Assembly: GCF_964340395.1 (NCBI RefSeq)
Contig: NC_135561.1
Coordinates: 12,782,961 to 12,817,960, forward strand
Source of the DNA: Glandiceps talaboti
Lineage: Eukaryota; Hemichordata; Enteropneusta; Spengelidae
Direction of reading: 5' to 3'
DNA: 35,000 nucleotides
A program made the position numbers and the translations under genes. The notes beneath the pieces are model-generated. The model had not been told where the DNA came from. It saw only the letters and a program-made list of their open reading frames with translations, and made no database searches. Below, in pieces: positions 12,801 through 25,600 of the stretch (the first letter of the stretch is position 1; each line of letters begins with the position of its first letter).

Positions 12801-15227
12801 GAGGAAATGTTATAAACGAGGAAACAGAATTAACACGTGTCAGACTCAAGTGCTCTAATCAGCTGAGCAAATGTCCCAACTACCAAGTCCATGAGCCAGA
12901 CCCCGATTTTTAGCCAATTGGTACCAAAATGAGGCACCAAATGAAACGTTACTTTTCTGTAGATTTCAAAAATGCGTGGTGGACATCTGTGTTTGGTAGC
13001 TTTCTAGCAGTAATATTCATTTAAAGTTACATAACACATACTAAAAAAATATCAATAATATGATGGGTGGGTTGGGGATGACAATTCAAATTTGAAACAG
13101 TTTATGTCATCCAACATTCTTAACACATTGAAATAATTAAATTAGATTAAATTATGACTGAGATAACATTGTTTGACATCTTTAAATCTTATAATTTGCA
13201 TATTAATTACCTCATTTGCATACAATTATCCATACAACAATTTTCTTTTAACACAGTTATTGGAATTAACATAACTTTTGGCATTTATTCTTTAAACACC
13301 GTATTATTTCACATGAGACCAGCTTTTTCGTTTGAGACTCGCATCGGAAATCACCGTCACGAATATTTTTTCCTGGCTAGTCCAATAAATCTATACAATA
13401 TAACTCTATTACTGGTTATGCACAAGATGTTCATAGTGCAATGATCAAGGAAAAGTATACATCGAAAACAGAAACTTGATCTGAGACGGAATAAGTTCCG
13501 ACCCGGGTCACAGAACCTTGGCCCTGGTCAAATCTTGATATTATAATTATAACTCTCACTAGTAGCCTATCATTAATCCCCTCTTCCAAAACTGAAATAA
13601 AGTAACTAAACAGAGGAATAAACATGAAATGGCACTAACAATCGGCAGTCCCACAGCAGTATAGCTGTCCATCCAATCTGCACCTGCTTCTTGCATACAC
13701 GCATATTGTGCGGCTGGCTAGATATTGCAAGAAAATAGATAGAATGTTTGAATTATGTAAATACTAAAAAAAATAATTTTTAACCAGATGCAGTCTGCGA
13801 AATCATGACAAAATGTGACCAGGTCGCCAAGCTAGAAGCACTGCTTGAATATTGGAACGTGTGGAATATTTACAGTGGAGACGGAGACGATCACAACATT
13901 TTGTTGTATCTACTGTACTAATAGGTATTTCAAATGTAAATGTTTTTGTAGATCCTGGTGTAATCACACTTAGTTCTTTACAAATCAACTGAAGTATATT
14001 TTGAATTAATCCATGGTAAACAGTGGGTCATTTCACGCCTGCCGAACATATTTGAAAATGGAGTTCATGTTCAACAAACTCTGTCATATCATTTCAGATC
14101 TCTGACCAAGCTTGTAATGTTACAGCCTTAGCCAAGTTGTTAGCTTGATTTGGCGGAATACACTTGATTGATAGTTTCATCAAATTTAAAGTTATTAACA
14201 ATTTACACTCGACTTTGAAAGCTCTCATCATATAAAAAAATCTGAAACAGGCATTATCACAAAAACTGTGAAAGAATTAAATCTGGCACTGACACGCTAG
14301 TCAAAGCAAAACTAAAATACAACGAGATCAAAGTGATCCTAACATTGATATCCTGGTACCATATTATTAGAGGACCGGTGGACAGAAACACCAATCATTT
14401 AACATCTGGGAATACAATTCAAGCAACTGATCTGAGAAAGGAAATATTCGATTGCTCAGTGCAAAACAGAGTCTGACGTAAGTCACTTTTTAAATAGAAA
14501 CAGAGATAGAAGGAAAACAAGTTTGAAATTACTTTAAGTTTTCTCAAGAATGAATTTGACAATTTTGATATGTGAAGGAATTAAGATAGCGCTACCTAAA
14601 TATTTAATATGGACTTGTGATGTGGTATCATGACGTCATCAATATATTAAAAAACCTGTTTTCAAAGTTGGTGCAAATGGACGTAACTCTTAAGTAACGT
14701 CTCTATGACACTGGCTATAGTTTATATCGCACTGAGTTACAACTATCCCTCTTTTCAGTTCAGTTGATTATATGTGATCTCCTTATAGTACTTTTATGTT
14801 GATGGTGTAACAAGCACTACAGATTTGACCATTGAAATTCTAGAAACCATACTTTAATATCAACAATTCATGTAACTTTACATATTTAAATTTTCAAATG
14901 AAAACACATATGTTACAGGTACTTTGTTGCGTTTGCATCTACCATTTTAAAGAGCTACAAACACTTACATGACAACACGACAATTTGGAAACGCTGCCGA
15001 AAGTGCATCATTTTGACGAAAAAAACTTCGTGGGCGAAAATTACCGAAAACGCAACAAATTCAAAAACGTACAAATTCGACGTCGGGAATGATCCCATTG
15101 GTGACTTGAATATTTTCTTTAAAACAAGTGTATTCTTTTGTGTGAAATAGTGACCTGAGTGAGTCATTCAAGTTGTGAACTGGGAATGTTTTCTGATGGG
15201 GCCATTTTCCTTTACAAAAGTGTTCAA

Positions 15228-15565
15228 AATGAATAAAAACCCAAAGATCTCCCAAGGAACTTTGCCAGTGTAGGTGTTTCTGTGTAAATGGTGAAAATGA
15301 TCTTCAGTCAGTTTACTTTATCTTTTAAACACATAAAGCACATTAAAATGAATATGATATTGTTGATTTGTTAACGTTTTATTCGAAAACATCAAAACTA
15401 AAACTGAAATACAAGCACAAAAATCTCTCTAGGGACTTGTGCAAGTCTAGAGGTTTCCATGTAAACAGAAAACACTATTTTATTGGTCTATGTCGATTTA
15501 TTATATCGTGTAAACACATAAAAACGAATATGATATTGATTTTTAACGTCTTTAGTCAGCAATAT
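15228..15565. repeat. Diverged tandem duplication, ~180-bp unit
   Basis: Two units, about 15228-15385 and 15408-15565, share AAAATCTC, GGxACTTGTGC/CTTTGCCAG, GTAAACACATAAA, and AATATGATATTGATTT-like phrases in the same order. Noncoding. Confidence 0.55.
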
Positions 15566-15747
15566 TTGACTGACAGGTATAATATCCATTGATTATACAA
15601 TGTAACAAAGTTTAATGGAAAGAATAGATTATTTCGACCTGCTGCGTACTGTACTGGTTAATGTCCTGCTGAACTTATTACTGAGCCATCGATTGCATGA
15701 TTTTAAGTCGAGGTTGAATTCAAAATTTACATTCCCACAGAGCTTTG

Positions 15748-15920
15748 TCATTCACGATTCACGCATTTAATTTCTAAGCATTCACCATTCACGTTCGAAA
15801 ATAATGATTATTCACCAATAAAGCAATATTCACCAAACCGCATTCACGCATTTAAAAAAAAGATGCATTCACCATTCGATATTCATGCATTAAAATAATA
15901 ATGATTCACCACTCACGCGG
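15748..15920. repeat. ATTCACC/ATTCACG-rich degenerate tandem repeat
   Basis: The phrases ATTCACG, CGCATTTAA and ATTCACC recur roughly every 15-30 bases. The spacing is irregular, so it is a decayed satellite-like patch rather than a CRISPR array. Confidence 0.65.
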
Positions 15921-16306
15921 AAGTATAATCCTCCCGATTGTTACACGGTTTCCCAACAAGCTTCAGTTGTACCTATACGATGAACATTACTTTTTTTAGC
16001 TGTCCAGAAAATGTTGTCAAGAAGATTCTGTCTTCTGCCTGTACTTTCAATGTCACAGCTATTCTGATATCCTCGTTTCTAATGAATGGGATCTTCATTT
16101 TCCAAGGACAGAATTATTACCATTGGCTGAACATTTTCCCAGTTTGTACCAATTTTTATGCTCGTCACTGCAACAACTGACGTCACACCGTGCTTTATTA
16201 CTAATATTAGAAGTAAAACCCATGCGGATCTTTAGATCACTCAAACCGGTATTAACGATGATAGAAAAGTCCGTTGATGATCTGTTTCTTCCTTGTCTGT
16301 CTGGGG

Positions 16307-16558
16307 TTAGATATGGAAGTACGTGGGTGGTACCTTTGTATTCAAGCCTCTTGCATAAGTGTCGAGATCCTGGGCTGTTAAATGACCAGACGGGGATAGT
16401 ATACTGTGAAGGTCTTCCATGAGGACAGAGCGATTTACATTGCGAATATTCCGTGTTATCTTCATGGTGATAATTCGAGGAGGTAGCAAAACATTAAGGT
16501 GATTGATTACGCAGAGATGGTCAGACATAATAGCACTAGAAACCATTGTAGACTGCAC
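16307..16558 (-). mobile_element. Non-LTR retrotransposon endonuclease remnant
   Basis: An 83-residue open frame reads IMSDHLCVINHLN, then PPRIITMKITRNIRNVNR, EDLHSIL and TAQDLDTYARGLN. The SDH triad, the HLN strand, the 'RN-IRNINR' strand and the L-D-x-YAxGLN helix fit the end of an APE-type endonuclease and the linker of LINE ORF2. A stop follows at once and no reverse transcriptase is next to it, so it is a truncated, dead fragment. Confidence 0.5.
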
Positions 16559-17204
16559 TTTCTGATCAATGCACTAACTAATCAATCGAGAGTATGACTT
16601 TTGTTGTATTGTTTAGTCCATATATCGGAGCTTGCCATGGGATATTTTAGATATCATATATATCCATGGTTATTACTAACATGTATATGCATGTATGTCG
16701 CCATTTACAAATAATGATTTGTATAACAATATGGCTGCTATTTTATTTAGTCAGCAACCACAATAATCCTTTCACATCTGTCCCATGATGTGTACAATCT
16801 TGTAATATTACCTTGGTATAAGATTATTTGGCAGAAATTGGCAACATTTAAATACTGCAACTCATATGCATCTGTGATTTGCAAGAAAAAATCTAGACTT
16901 TTGAATTCTGACCAGAATATCATGGCCAAGGTCAAATCATATTATACTAACAGAAAGATCATATTTGATAATATAGGAGTAGACACTTGAATTGTGTCGC
17001 TATGTAGTATATTATTCTTATTAGTGTAGGAAATAATCAGAAAAAATATTAGTATTAGTAAGTATTAGTGGTAGAGCCAAGGACCTAGAGTTGGAATTTT
17101 AATCACTGTGCTGTATTAATGCATACTATTAAAAAGTCACATAATTTCCAAAAGCTACTCATTTGGAATGTCCACCAAGCATTTTTGATATTAGAATAGC
17201 ACTA

Positions 17205-17686
17205 TAGCAAATGCGCACGTGTAATTTACAACTTGGCGAAGTAGCTTTGAGTTTTTATGATTAAATTGCATAATACAATTACTAAATTAATAAAGTTATG
17301 ATTATGATTCTGCATTCGAATTCCAACGCTGCGTGTATTAACAACAACTCAAAAGCTTACTTTTATTCATTTTGCAACTGATTATAAGTCGACAAATAGA
17401 AGACTGCAAAATATGTCGTTTTTAACAAGCTGACATGGAACAACATGAACGTTAAAATGGACATATGTCGCAGTCTTCTATTTGCCGATTTGTAACCAGA
17501 CGCAAACGAATACATTTTATGAGGGTGTAAAAGTAAGCTTTTTGGTTGTTGTTCAAACATGCAGTGTTGGATTTCGAATGCAAAATGCTGAGCTACTATA
17601 GTGATAACTTTATTTGTAGTTAGACTGTGCAACTAATCATAACAGATCTAAGCTACTTCGCCAAATTAATTACACATGCGCTTTAC
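17205..17686. mobile_element. ~480-bp foldback (palindromic) element
   Basis: Two arms of about 220 bp, 17205-17425 and 17451-17686, are imperfect reverse complements with a loop of about 25 bases. Examples: GGCGAAGTAGCT (17234) with AGCTACTTCGCC (17651); CAAATAGAAGACTGC with GCAGTCTTCTATTTG; AAGCTTACTTT with AAAGTAAGCTT. It has no coding capacity. The form is that of a MITE or foldback transposon. Its centre (17438) is not the centre of the large duplication. Confidence 0.75.
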
Positions 17687-17742
17687 GTGTATTCATGTGT
17701 ATTAAAAGCTATATCAACACATTTCAAAAGACGTGTGCAGTC

Positions 17743-17756
17743 CGTCTGTCTGTCTA

Positions 17757-17809
<53 letters not shown>
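17743..17809. repeat. (GTCT)n microsatellite
   Basis: About 16 GTCT units with one ATCT interruption, directly followed by a CT tract. Confidence 0.95.
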
Positions 17810-17814
17810 ACCAA

Positions 17815-17915
<101 letters not shown>

Positions 17916-18362
17916 AATCCGAATGAAATTCTGTTTGAAGTTCGCTTTCTTAGAATACTTCCTAATTATACAACCATGTTGCCGCTACCACAATAGGTGG
18001 TTATATATTGGGCAAGATATACTAGCTAGCTAAATTTAGCCAGTGGCTATGGCAGCCCAAAATGTGCCGAGTCATCATTCTTCGGCCATATTTATACTTC
18101 CCAAAACACTATCGTCAGCTCTTTCATCAGCAGAAGACTTGAGGCTTTAATACAGTGACTGAGAATACAAGAGTTATGAGACACCTTATGCATTTTCCTT
18201 TGCCAGAACTTATCACAATATATCACAATAATGATTTTAGACCTTATTCACCTGGTCAGTGTTTGTTTTTGTTGTCTCATGTTCGGACTATTGAAACCCA
18301 CATTTTCCAGTGGCTTCAGCTGGTTTAATTTACATGTGTCCGCAAACAAGAAGATTTTATAA

Positions 18363-18572
18363 ATTTGAATCACTTTTGCAGTTTAAAATCCACCCTACCT
18401 ACTGTAATTTCCAATGATCAACATTTCACACATATATCTCTATGCCTTGATAATTGTTTCGTACATCTGAATCGCTTTTGAAGTTATAAATCCATCCAAG
18501 CTAAGTACTGCGCTTTGCAATGATAAAAAATTCACGCGTATTGCTATGCCTTAATAAATGTTCTATATATCT
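18363..18572. repeat. Two-copy tandem repeat, ~108-bp unit
   Basis: Units at about 18363-18464 and 18468-18572 share TCTGAATC(A/G)CTTTTG, AAATCCA(C/T)CC, CAATGAT, and CTATGCCTTGATAA / CTATGCCTTAATAA. The array lies at the inner boundary of the right arm. Confidence 0.7.
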
Positions 18573-19002
18573 TATTAAAAATTAATCAAATAACACTAAG
18601 TAAATCAAAGCATGATTTTATGGATCAACAGGTGTTTACCTACTAGTGAAAAACTCATTTAGTAACTATGATTGATGCATTCACAGAACTAGAGGAGTAT
18701 TGGTTCGCTGCTTAGTCAACAGACAATATAACTTTGCAAGAAGCATTCAGTTTGTATGTGTGTTTCTCAGGTTTTTTTTTAATTTTCTCCGACTGTTGGG
18801 TTGGTATTAGGGAATTCAGCATGACACAAATAATCTGATAATTCTATATCTTAAGGGATTGATCTCCTCAACGCATCCTTTCCTGTAGTGCTGTAAATTA
18901 TAACCAAAGCAGGTTATGTATCCACTATAAACATCAATGATGTATTTCATAAGGATTAACGGTATAGTGGGTAACATCTGGTCAAATTGTTGTTAATACT
19001 CG

Positions 19003-20070
19003 TGTGTGATTGGTTCCACATTTATAGGTAATAGTATATGATTTTCTGGTGAATAAGTGTGATATTTGCAAATTGGCCCATAGTTGCATCTGCTATATAC
19101 CGTCACATTATGCATTAAAAAGTTAATGAACGTTCTGAATAACCAACTAATTGTCAGCTTATTGATCAAGTTGTTTTGTATCAATTTATTCGGATTAATA
19201 TAAGTATTTAATTATTCATAATAATCAATTGCAATTCTTATTAATCCATGGAGATACTACGTCACCAATAATTTTGTTTTCGCAAGTAGTAGAATATATA
19301 ACAAAAAATATAAAGTACTTTACTAGTCAAAACGTTGGCTTGTTTTCTTGTAACCATTTGTTGACGTTAGTCTTTACTTAGTATGAAATATAAGTTGTGT
19401 TTAAAGGGAACACCTTCCCAAGAAATTAAATCGTTTGTCAACTTTAGGTTCTGGAGAGACATTTCACTAATTTTACAGCACTTACATTACGAGCAATTGC
19501 AGTGAAAAACCGAAAAGTATTTTCCTGTGTGTACCCATACTGTTTCGTGGGAGGTAACAAACATGCATATACAATAGAGAACTTTGATGTTTATGATTAT
19601 TTTATTTGAATGTAACAATCGCTAGGGAACCATTAATATTCATCTTCAACTATTTTACATGCATGTGAGCTGACTTCTATGAATTCTAGAACTAACAGCT
19701 GCACAAAACAGTGAAATAGGAATACTTTTTATCAAGGTAGGCTTACACTCACGCAATGCATGTGATTTAAAACCATTCAGTGACCCTCGAACCCAAAGTT
19801 AAATCAATTTCTTAAATGACACTCTCTTTATCTAAACATTCTTGCCAGATTCTATTTTGAATATATCAAACGCGGTATCCTATTTATACATAAATTCTTC
19901 ACATATCGGTCAGTGACAATTTTATAATTTAAGTACTGAAAATTTCAAAAAAAAATGTAATTCCAAAAATTGCATGTTTACCATAATTTTTTGAATTACG
20001 TTTGTAATTCTAATGAATAAATTGCGATCACGCTGTGCCCATAAAACTTGTTGCACAGAGATTAACTTAA
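19003..20070. repeat. Right-arm-only segment in the 5' flank of copy 2 (~1.07 kb)
   Basis: Left-arm sequence 12310-12370 pairs with bases just before 19003 (AAATTGTTGTTAA) and just after 20070 (AACATTATACATT), leaving this stretch unmatched. No terminal repeats or protein remnants were recognised. It is either an insertion on the right or a deletion on the left. Confidence 0.6.
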
Positions 20071-20479
20071 TCATATTGATAGTAAACATTATACATTCCA
20101 CCGTACTATGGTATTTTATTATTTCATAAAAGCCATAGCAGTCTTCGAAAACTTATTGACGTAAGGAAAGTTATTTCATTGTCCAATAACAACGTGACAC
20201 CAGTAATCTGTAAATGTAATATAATTCAAAAACATTGGCCAGTCATAAATCTCAACAAAATAATAATAAATGTCCACAGGGTTTGCGATTACGGGCAACA
20301 TGTTGAAAATAAGCTCTTCTTTGCTAAGTTTGATAGATAGGTTGTATTAGACAAAAGTCCTATAAAGTTTGTAACTTTACTGGTTTACCAAAGCCTATCT
20401 GGCATTCCGGTAGACACGCATTACCATTCTCATGTTCTAACTATTCATTCTACGTCTGACTGGAATCATCGCAAATACT

Positions 20480-20583
20480 GAAATCGAAATCAGGGCCAAT
20501 TTGTCAATCCATGACATAAAAAGATTCAATGTGATACATTTGATCATATTTTATCACATCAGTAAGTCAGGAAAAATCCAGTC
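20480..20583 (+). promoter_or_regulatory. Conserved proximal 5' flank of sulfatase copy 2
   Basis: CAATGTGATACATTTGATCA at 20528-20547 and GGGCCAATTTGTCAATCC just upstream match the flank of copy 1. An AT-rich CATAAAAAG near 20514 could act as a TATA-like element, with transcription starting close to 20545. This is positional inference only. Confidence 0.35.
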
Positions 20584-20838
20584 ATGGATGGTGGATTTCG
20601 CATTTGTTTAGTTCTTGCTATTATTTCGACATCTTTTTGCAAGATCGATAAGAAACCACCACACATAATATTCATTGTTGGTGACGACGTTGGATGGAAT
20701 GATGTTGGATATAACAATCCAATATTCAAAACACCGAATATTGATTTATTAGCAAAGAGTGGTGTGAAACTGAACAACTACTATGTCGGCGAAAAATGTG
20801 CACCCTCAAGAAACATGCTAATGACTGGGAGGTATACC
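20584..20838 (+). CDS. ARSB: Sulfatase copy 2, exon 1 (start, signal peptide, active-site Cys)
   Basis: 85 residues, with three extra (IDK) after the leader compared with copy 1. Otherwise only five substitutions, all outside the catalytic motifs. Ends GRYT at donor GTGAGT. Confidence 0.93.
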
Positions 20839-22592
20839 GTGAGTAGAAATGTTTCCTTTTGCTCAAGATATTGTTTTAAATAATAAATAAATTCCAAATG
20901 TTTTACTTTCGATCAAATCAGACACCTTTTTTTGTTTTTATGACTTTTTTTCCATCCGTAAGGAGATGTATTAGGGGTCAAATTTTCCCCAATTTTCCGA
21001 CATTGATTGGCTTTGTTCTAGACCATTCAAAGTATTCTGGTTGCTTGTATGAAAGGTACGTATATCGAAATATGTATCGATAACTTTCTGTCCAGGTCTG
21101 AATTTTATATTTTGAGTAACCAAACGAACTTGAGACCCATGGAAATTAACCTCATCGTTGCGTGCATAGCGAAATTCTTGAACCGAGTGTTACATAAAGG
21201 GTATTGCCACCGTAAACGAGTATCATGCTTACCATAACGTGTGTAAAACTTCTGCGTACTAGTGATGTTACGACGGTTTGAATTGTGTTTATTATTTGCC
21301 GTGGAAACGAGTGGACATATCACGGGTATGTAGGGGGTCGCAAAGGCGGAGTGAAGGCGAGTCAAGCTTTCCTGTACTGAGAATAGGTAGCGGACATTCG
21401 AACAACTTTTTCGACAACTAATTTTTACTGGGACTTCAAAAACACAGATATAGAGCTAAACTTCATTATGTTCAAATTATACCAATAACAATCCATACAT
21501 TTGTTCTGTATACATGGGTAAATGTACGTAATGTCTGTATGTATGCGTATCCCTGTAAATTTGAATAATTTCATTTCAAAAGCCATTACACCTGTTCCAC
21601 TACGTAAATAGATTGACACCACAAAGTTATTTCACATTTCTTGTAGTTTGGCACACCTTTTTGTCAATTAAGGGGTATATCATGTACTAATAGCCTACTA
21701 TAACAGGGATTGTTGTATTCCAGCAATTATTATGTGTAGGAACAAAAAAAAAACTTAATATCACCCTTACGGAAGACATTCAGTTTAAATCTTGTTATAT
21801 CTTCGATTAGTTTAATTCATTATCAATTTTCTACAGATGACTCCATGAGACAGTTATAGGAAATTATTGCTCGTCTTTATGATTTCTACATCATCAGGAT
21901 TCTTATCAACATTTAGGTATTTTCAAAAAGCCATAACAAATTTGATGATATAACTTTCATAAATGCAAATGCACACCTCATAATATTCAAAATAATGGAC
22001 TCAGCTGTTAATTTTTTAAGAGCGCTATTAGATATTAGGGTGATATTTTTTGGAGGGGGCGGGGGCGGGGTGGGGTGAGAAAGCGTATTTGCAACTATGC
22101 ATTTCCTCAGTACGATAACAGAAATATACACTCTACTTCGTCCCTTGCAATTTCTACCATCCTGTCACAAATAACATAATCCGGTCTCTTGGTATAATTG
22201 TGATGTCGAGTCGTCCAAATATGTAGCCAAATGATGAAATTCTGATCTACCTCTGAATAAAGACGCACGCAAAACAACGTTAACTTTTTAGACTTTAATT
22301 TTGTCAAAATCGGTCGACTACTGCGGATATACAGTTCACTTCATAAATACCAATTTGTGATTTCAACACTGTGCATGGCGTAAATTACAAACATCTGTAA
22401 ATTAAAGAATCATATATCATTCAGTTTCTTTTTCGACAAAATACATACAATTAATATTCATAGAAAATTTACAAAGGTAAAGGCAAGAATTGATTAGGTA
22501 TTGTAATCATCCTATGAATATATGCGATTGAGTACATTTGTTTCAATTTTGAACACTTTACATTATTTAGTTATGTATATAGAGGTGTATGC

Positions 22593-22646
<54 letters not shown>

Positions 22647-25600
22647 TTGATTCACTTTTCTTGTGCGTCCCCAATGAAATGTAGAAAAATGTATGGGCCA
22701 TGAACAAGACTAGTTCCGCTGAACTATTTCCATGGTCCACATCATATAACAGTTGTCTTTTTCCTTTGTATTCATTTTGTATATTTGTATTGTGTGTCTT
22801 TGAAAGTGTAGCTTATTTTTGTTTTCTGGTGAAATAAATTTCATTCATTCATTCATTCATTCATTCATTCATTCATTCATTCATTCATTCATTCATTCAT
22901 TCATTCAATAGTAAGAATTTGCATAAATATCGTTTTTTTGGTAAATATGTTAACAAAAGCGTACATGTCCATAAGGTTTGCTGACATTTTTTTAACAAGC
23001 ATGTGGAATTGCACAATTAATGATTTTCAGAACTTAAGCTAATTCTTAAGAATGCACACTCAAATTTCACATACGGTACATGCATCAATCATAATGAATC
23101 GTACATGTCCCAAAATGCTTTTTGACGTTTGGTTGTATATTATATATTTAAATATTTCAATAATTGGGCAATATCCTAACTTCAGATACCATATAGTTTG
23201 GCATATACATCAACAAGCTCAAGTGTATGAAATATTTTATTGATATAGTTTTTAATTGTATACAGTCATTAGCATATTTCTTTTATCAATTAAGTTATAT
23301 CTTAAGAATGTACGCTTGAAAGTCTATATAACTTAGTACATGCATCGGTGACAATAAAGCACAAGTGTTGGTATAGGTTTTTGATGTAGTGTTTCATTGT
23401 AATAGGCAATATCTGAAGTATGCACGCTTCAAATTTCATTAAGGGATATATCATGGATGTTAGCTGTAAATGAGAAGTTTGTGTGTTAACCACCAATATG
23501 TGTAGGACAGCCAATATAACGGCATTCGGTTTACATCAGGTGTATATTGTACCATATCGTCTATACACTAACAACAGAAACGCTTACCAAAATGTGTTGC
23601 AATACTGATAAGGGTGTGTACGTTATTACAAGTAATTATAAACATTGAACTATTAAAATATTGCTTAATTACAGAAATCCGTATTTATGCAAATATCTCA
23701 TTAATATTTATAGCATGTTTGCCTTTACCTGATCAGTTTGAACTGAGCCTGTCGCTTTTGTGAAAACGGTGACACACACAGCTACGTATTAACAAATTGT
23801 TCGAAGAACTTAAACATAACCCCGTTCTGTATGATATATATTTGCCTAGGTTCAAATCCAATGGTTTAAAGCGTTCCTGAGATATAAAAAAAAACTTACC
23901 AAATAATCTGTTCAGCCTTGATATAAGCTAGCCGTGGTTCAAGTAAATTTTTGCACGTAAGTCAAAAGGATAGACCCAGTTGAGATATTTTGAACTCCAA
24001 GTTTACACTAGCAAACCATTTCCCAATCTGCTTAAATGTGTATATACATTCAGACCACTGTTATGGTCTGAAATATAAAGGAATGTGCGACTGGAGAGCA
24101 CATATAATGTGTTACGTCGAGTTTTACAATCTTTACACTGTCATAGTTGAGAAAGCTTATTATACGCACTATGCGAGATTTCTGAATCGAACATTTCTGC
24201 ATTCATTGCTTACAGATCCACACAGGCATAACGTCTAATAGATTTGGTATATACCCCCATTCTCTACCCTTGAAAGAAGTAACTATAGGAGAAAAACTCC
24301 AAAAAAGTGGATATTCCACCCATATTATCGGGAAATGGCACTGCGGATTCTACAAAGAACAATGTCTACCTTATAATAGAGGATTCGATACATTCTTTGG
24401 TAAGTTTTCCAGGCAGTTTCACCACCTTCTTTAAGTTTATTTGTTCTAGACTTTTCTTCGCATCCTAAATCTTTCAATAACCGGACTCAATTCAATCTTT
24501 GTTTATTCTACCGATTTCAATGATAACTTTCTGTATCGTTCAATTGTGTATTTTCAATTGCCTCCGCTCTGGAACTCGCCATTGGCCAAGACGTTGTTCT
24601 TTTCTGGTATCGGCTTACATGTGCATGAGTGTCAGCGAGTGCGTATACAGAGCCAACTGGTCAAATCCAACAAAACCTTTGAAGAACGGGAAAACACAAT
24701 CTGTAGTTTGGAATGGAAATATAGTGCTGACAGACATCGGCCCCTGAATCTGAATATCTGTTGATTTCTTATTCTTGTGATTCTTTCCAAATACGGGACA
24801 ATCACGTTCTCATTATATGAAGTCAGGGACAATGATCCACTGTCAGATATTGTTCCCATTCTGGGCCATTTTGGGGCATGCTAACTATGTCAGAACACTA
24901 TTTTAGCGCATTTTCTTTGATATCTTGACTCGTTAATAAACCTCCCGATTTTCAACATCTATATAATGGTATAATATGATATTTAATAAATAAGTAACAA
25001 ATATTGATACATGATTAAAAATAATTTACAAAGTAATGAATACAAAGTAATATATGAATACTTATTAATAACATTAATGAAGTAAAAAGAGAAAATCACA
25101 AACTGTTTAAGCAATAAACCACCCCCTGGGGATGGTATACCAAGAGGTTTTGACCAGTGAACGAAATATATGCACGAGCGATAGCGAGTGCATATATTGA
25201 GTTCACTGGTCAAAACCGAGTGGTATACCTTCCCCAGGGGGTGGTTTATCGCTATTATATTATACTAGTATATTGAAAATATCGGAAACAAGATAAGAAC
25301 TAACGTTTTTTCGTTTCATATGCGCCTCTGTGACTAATTTGCATAACAATAACGCTGCTTTCAAGACAGCTCGCTCATCCTGGCCTCAACAATGACGTGA
25401 ACGTCGTGCAGCGACTGGATTTATTTTATCTGCTAGTCGTTTCTAGGGATAATCTGTACATTGATCGGCTCATTAAAAGTGCACAGTGATGAATAAACAA
25501 CCTGTTTGACTCAAGGTATAAACTTGAAGTGGTTTATTGAATACAGCGTGCTTCGATCGTTCCCGGCCGAATTCGCGACTCGGTAAAGTGAGACATAGAC

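Noticed and set aside
12836-12877. tRNA-like D-arm / A-box on the minus strand (GCTCAGCTGATTAGAGC)
   Set aside because: The D-arm stem is perfect, but no paired anticodon stem, T-arm B-box or acceptor partner follows. At most a SINE or tRNA relic, or chance.
15650-15720. B-box-like GAGGTTGAATTC near a tRNA-like stretch
   Set aside because: No matching A-box at proper distance and no cloverleaf could be drawn.
15748-15920. CRISPR-like repeat spacing of ATTCAC motifs
   Set aside because: Motifs are short, spacing is irregular and the genome is an animal one.
20898-21237. Open frames inside the 819-bp right-only element as a transposase
   Set aside because: Frames of about 60 residues, no catalytic motif and no similarity to a known transposase that I recognise.
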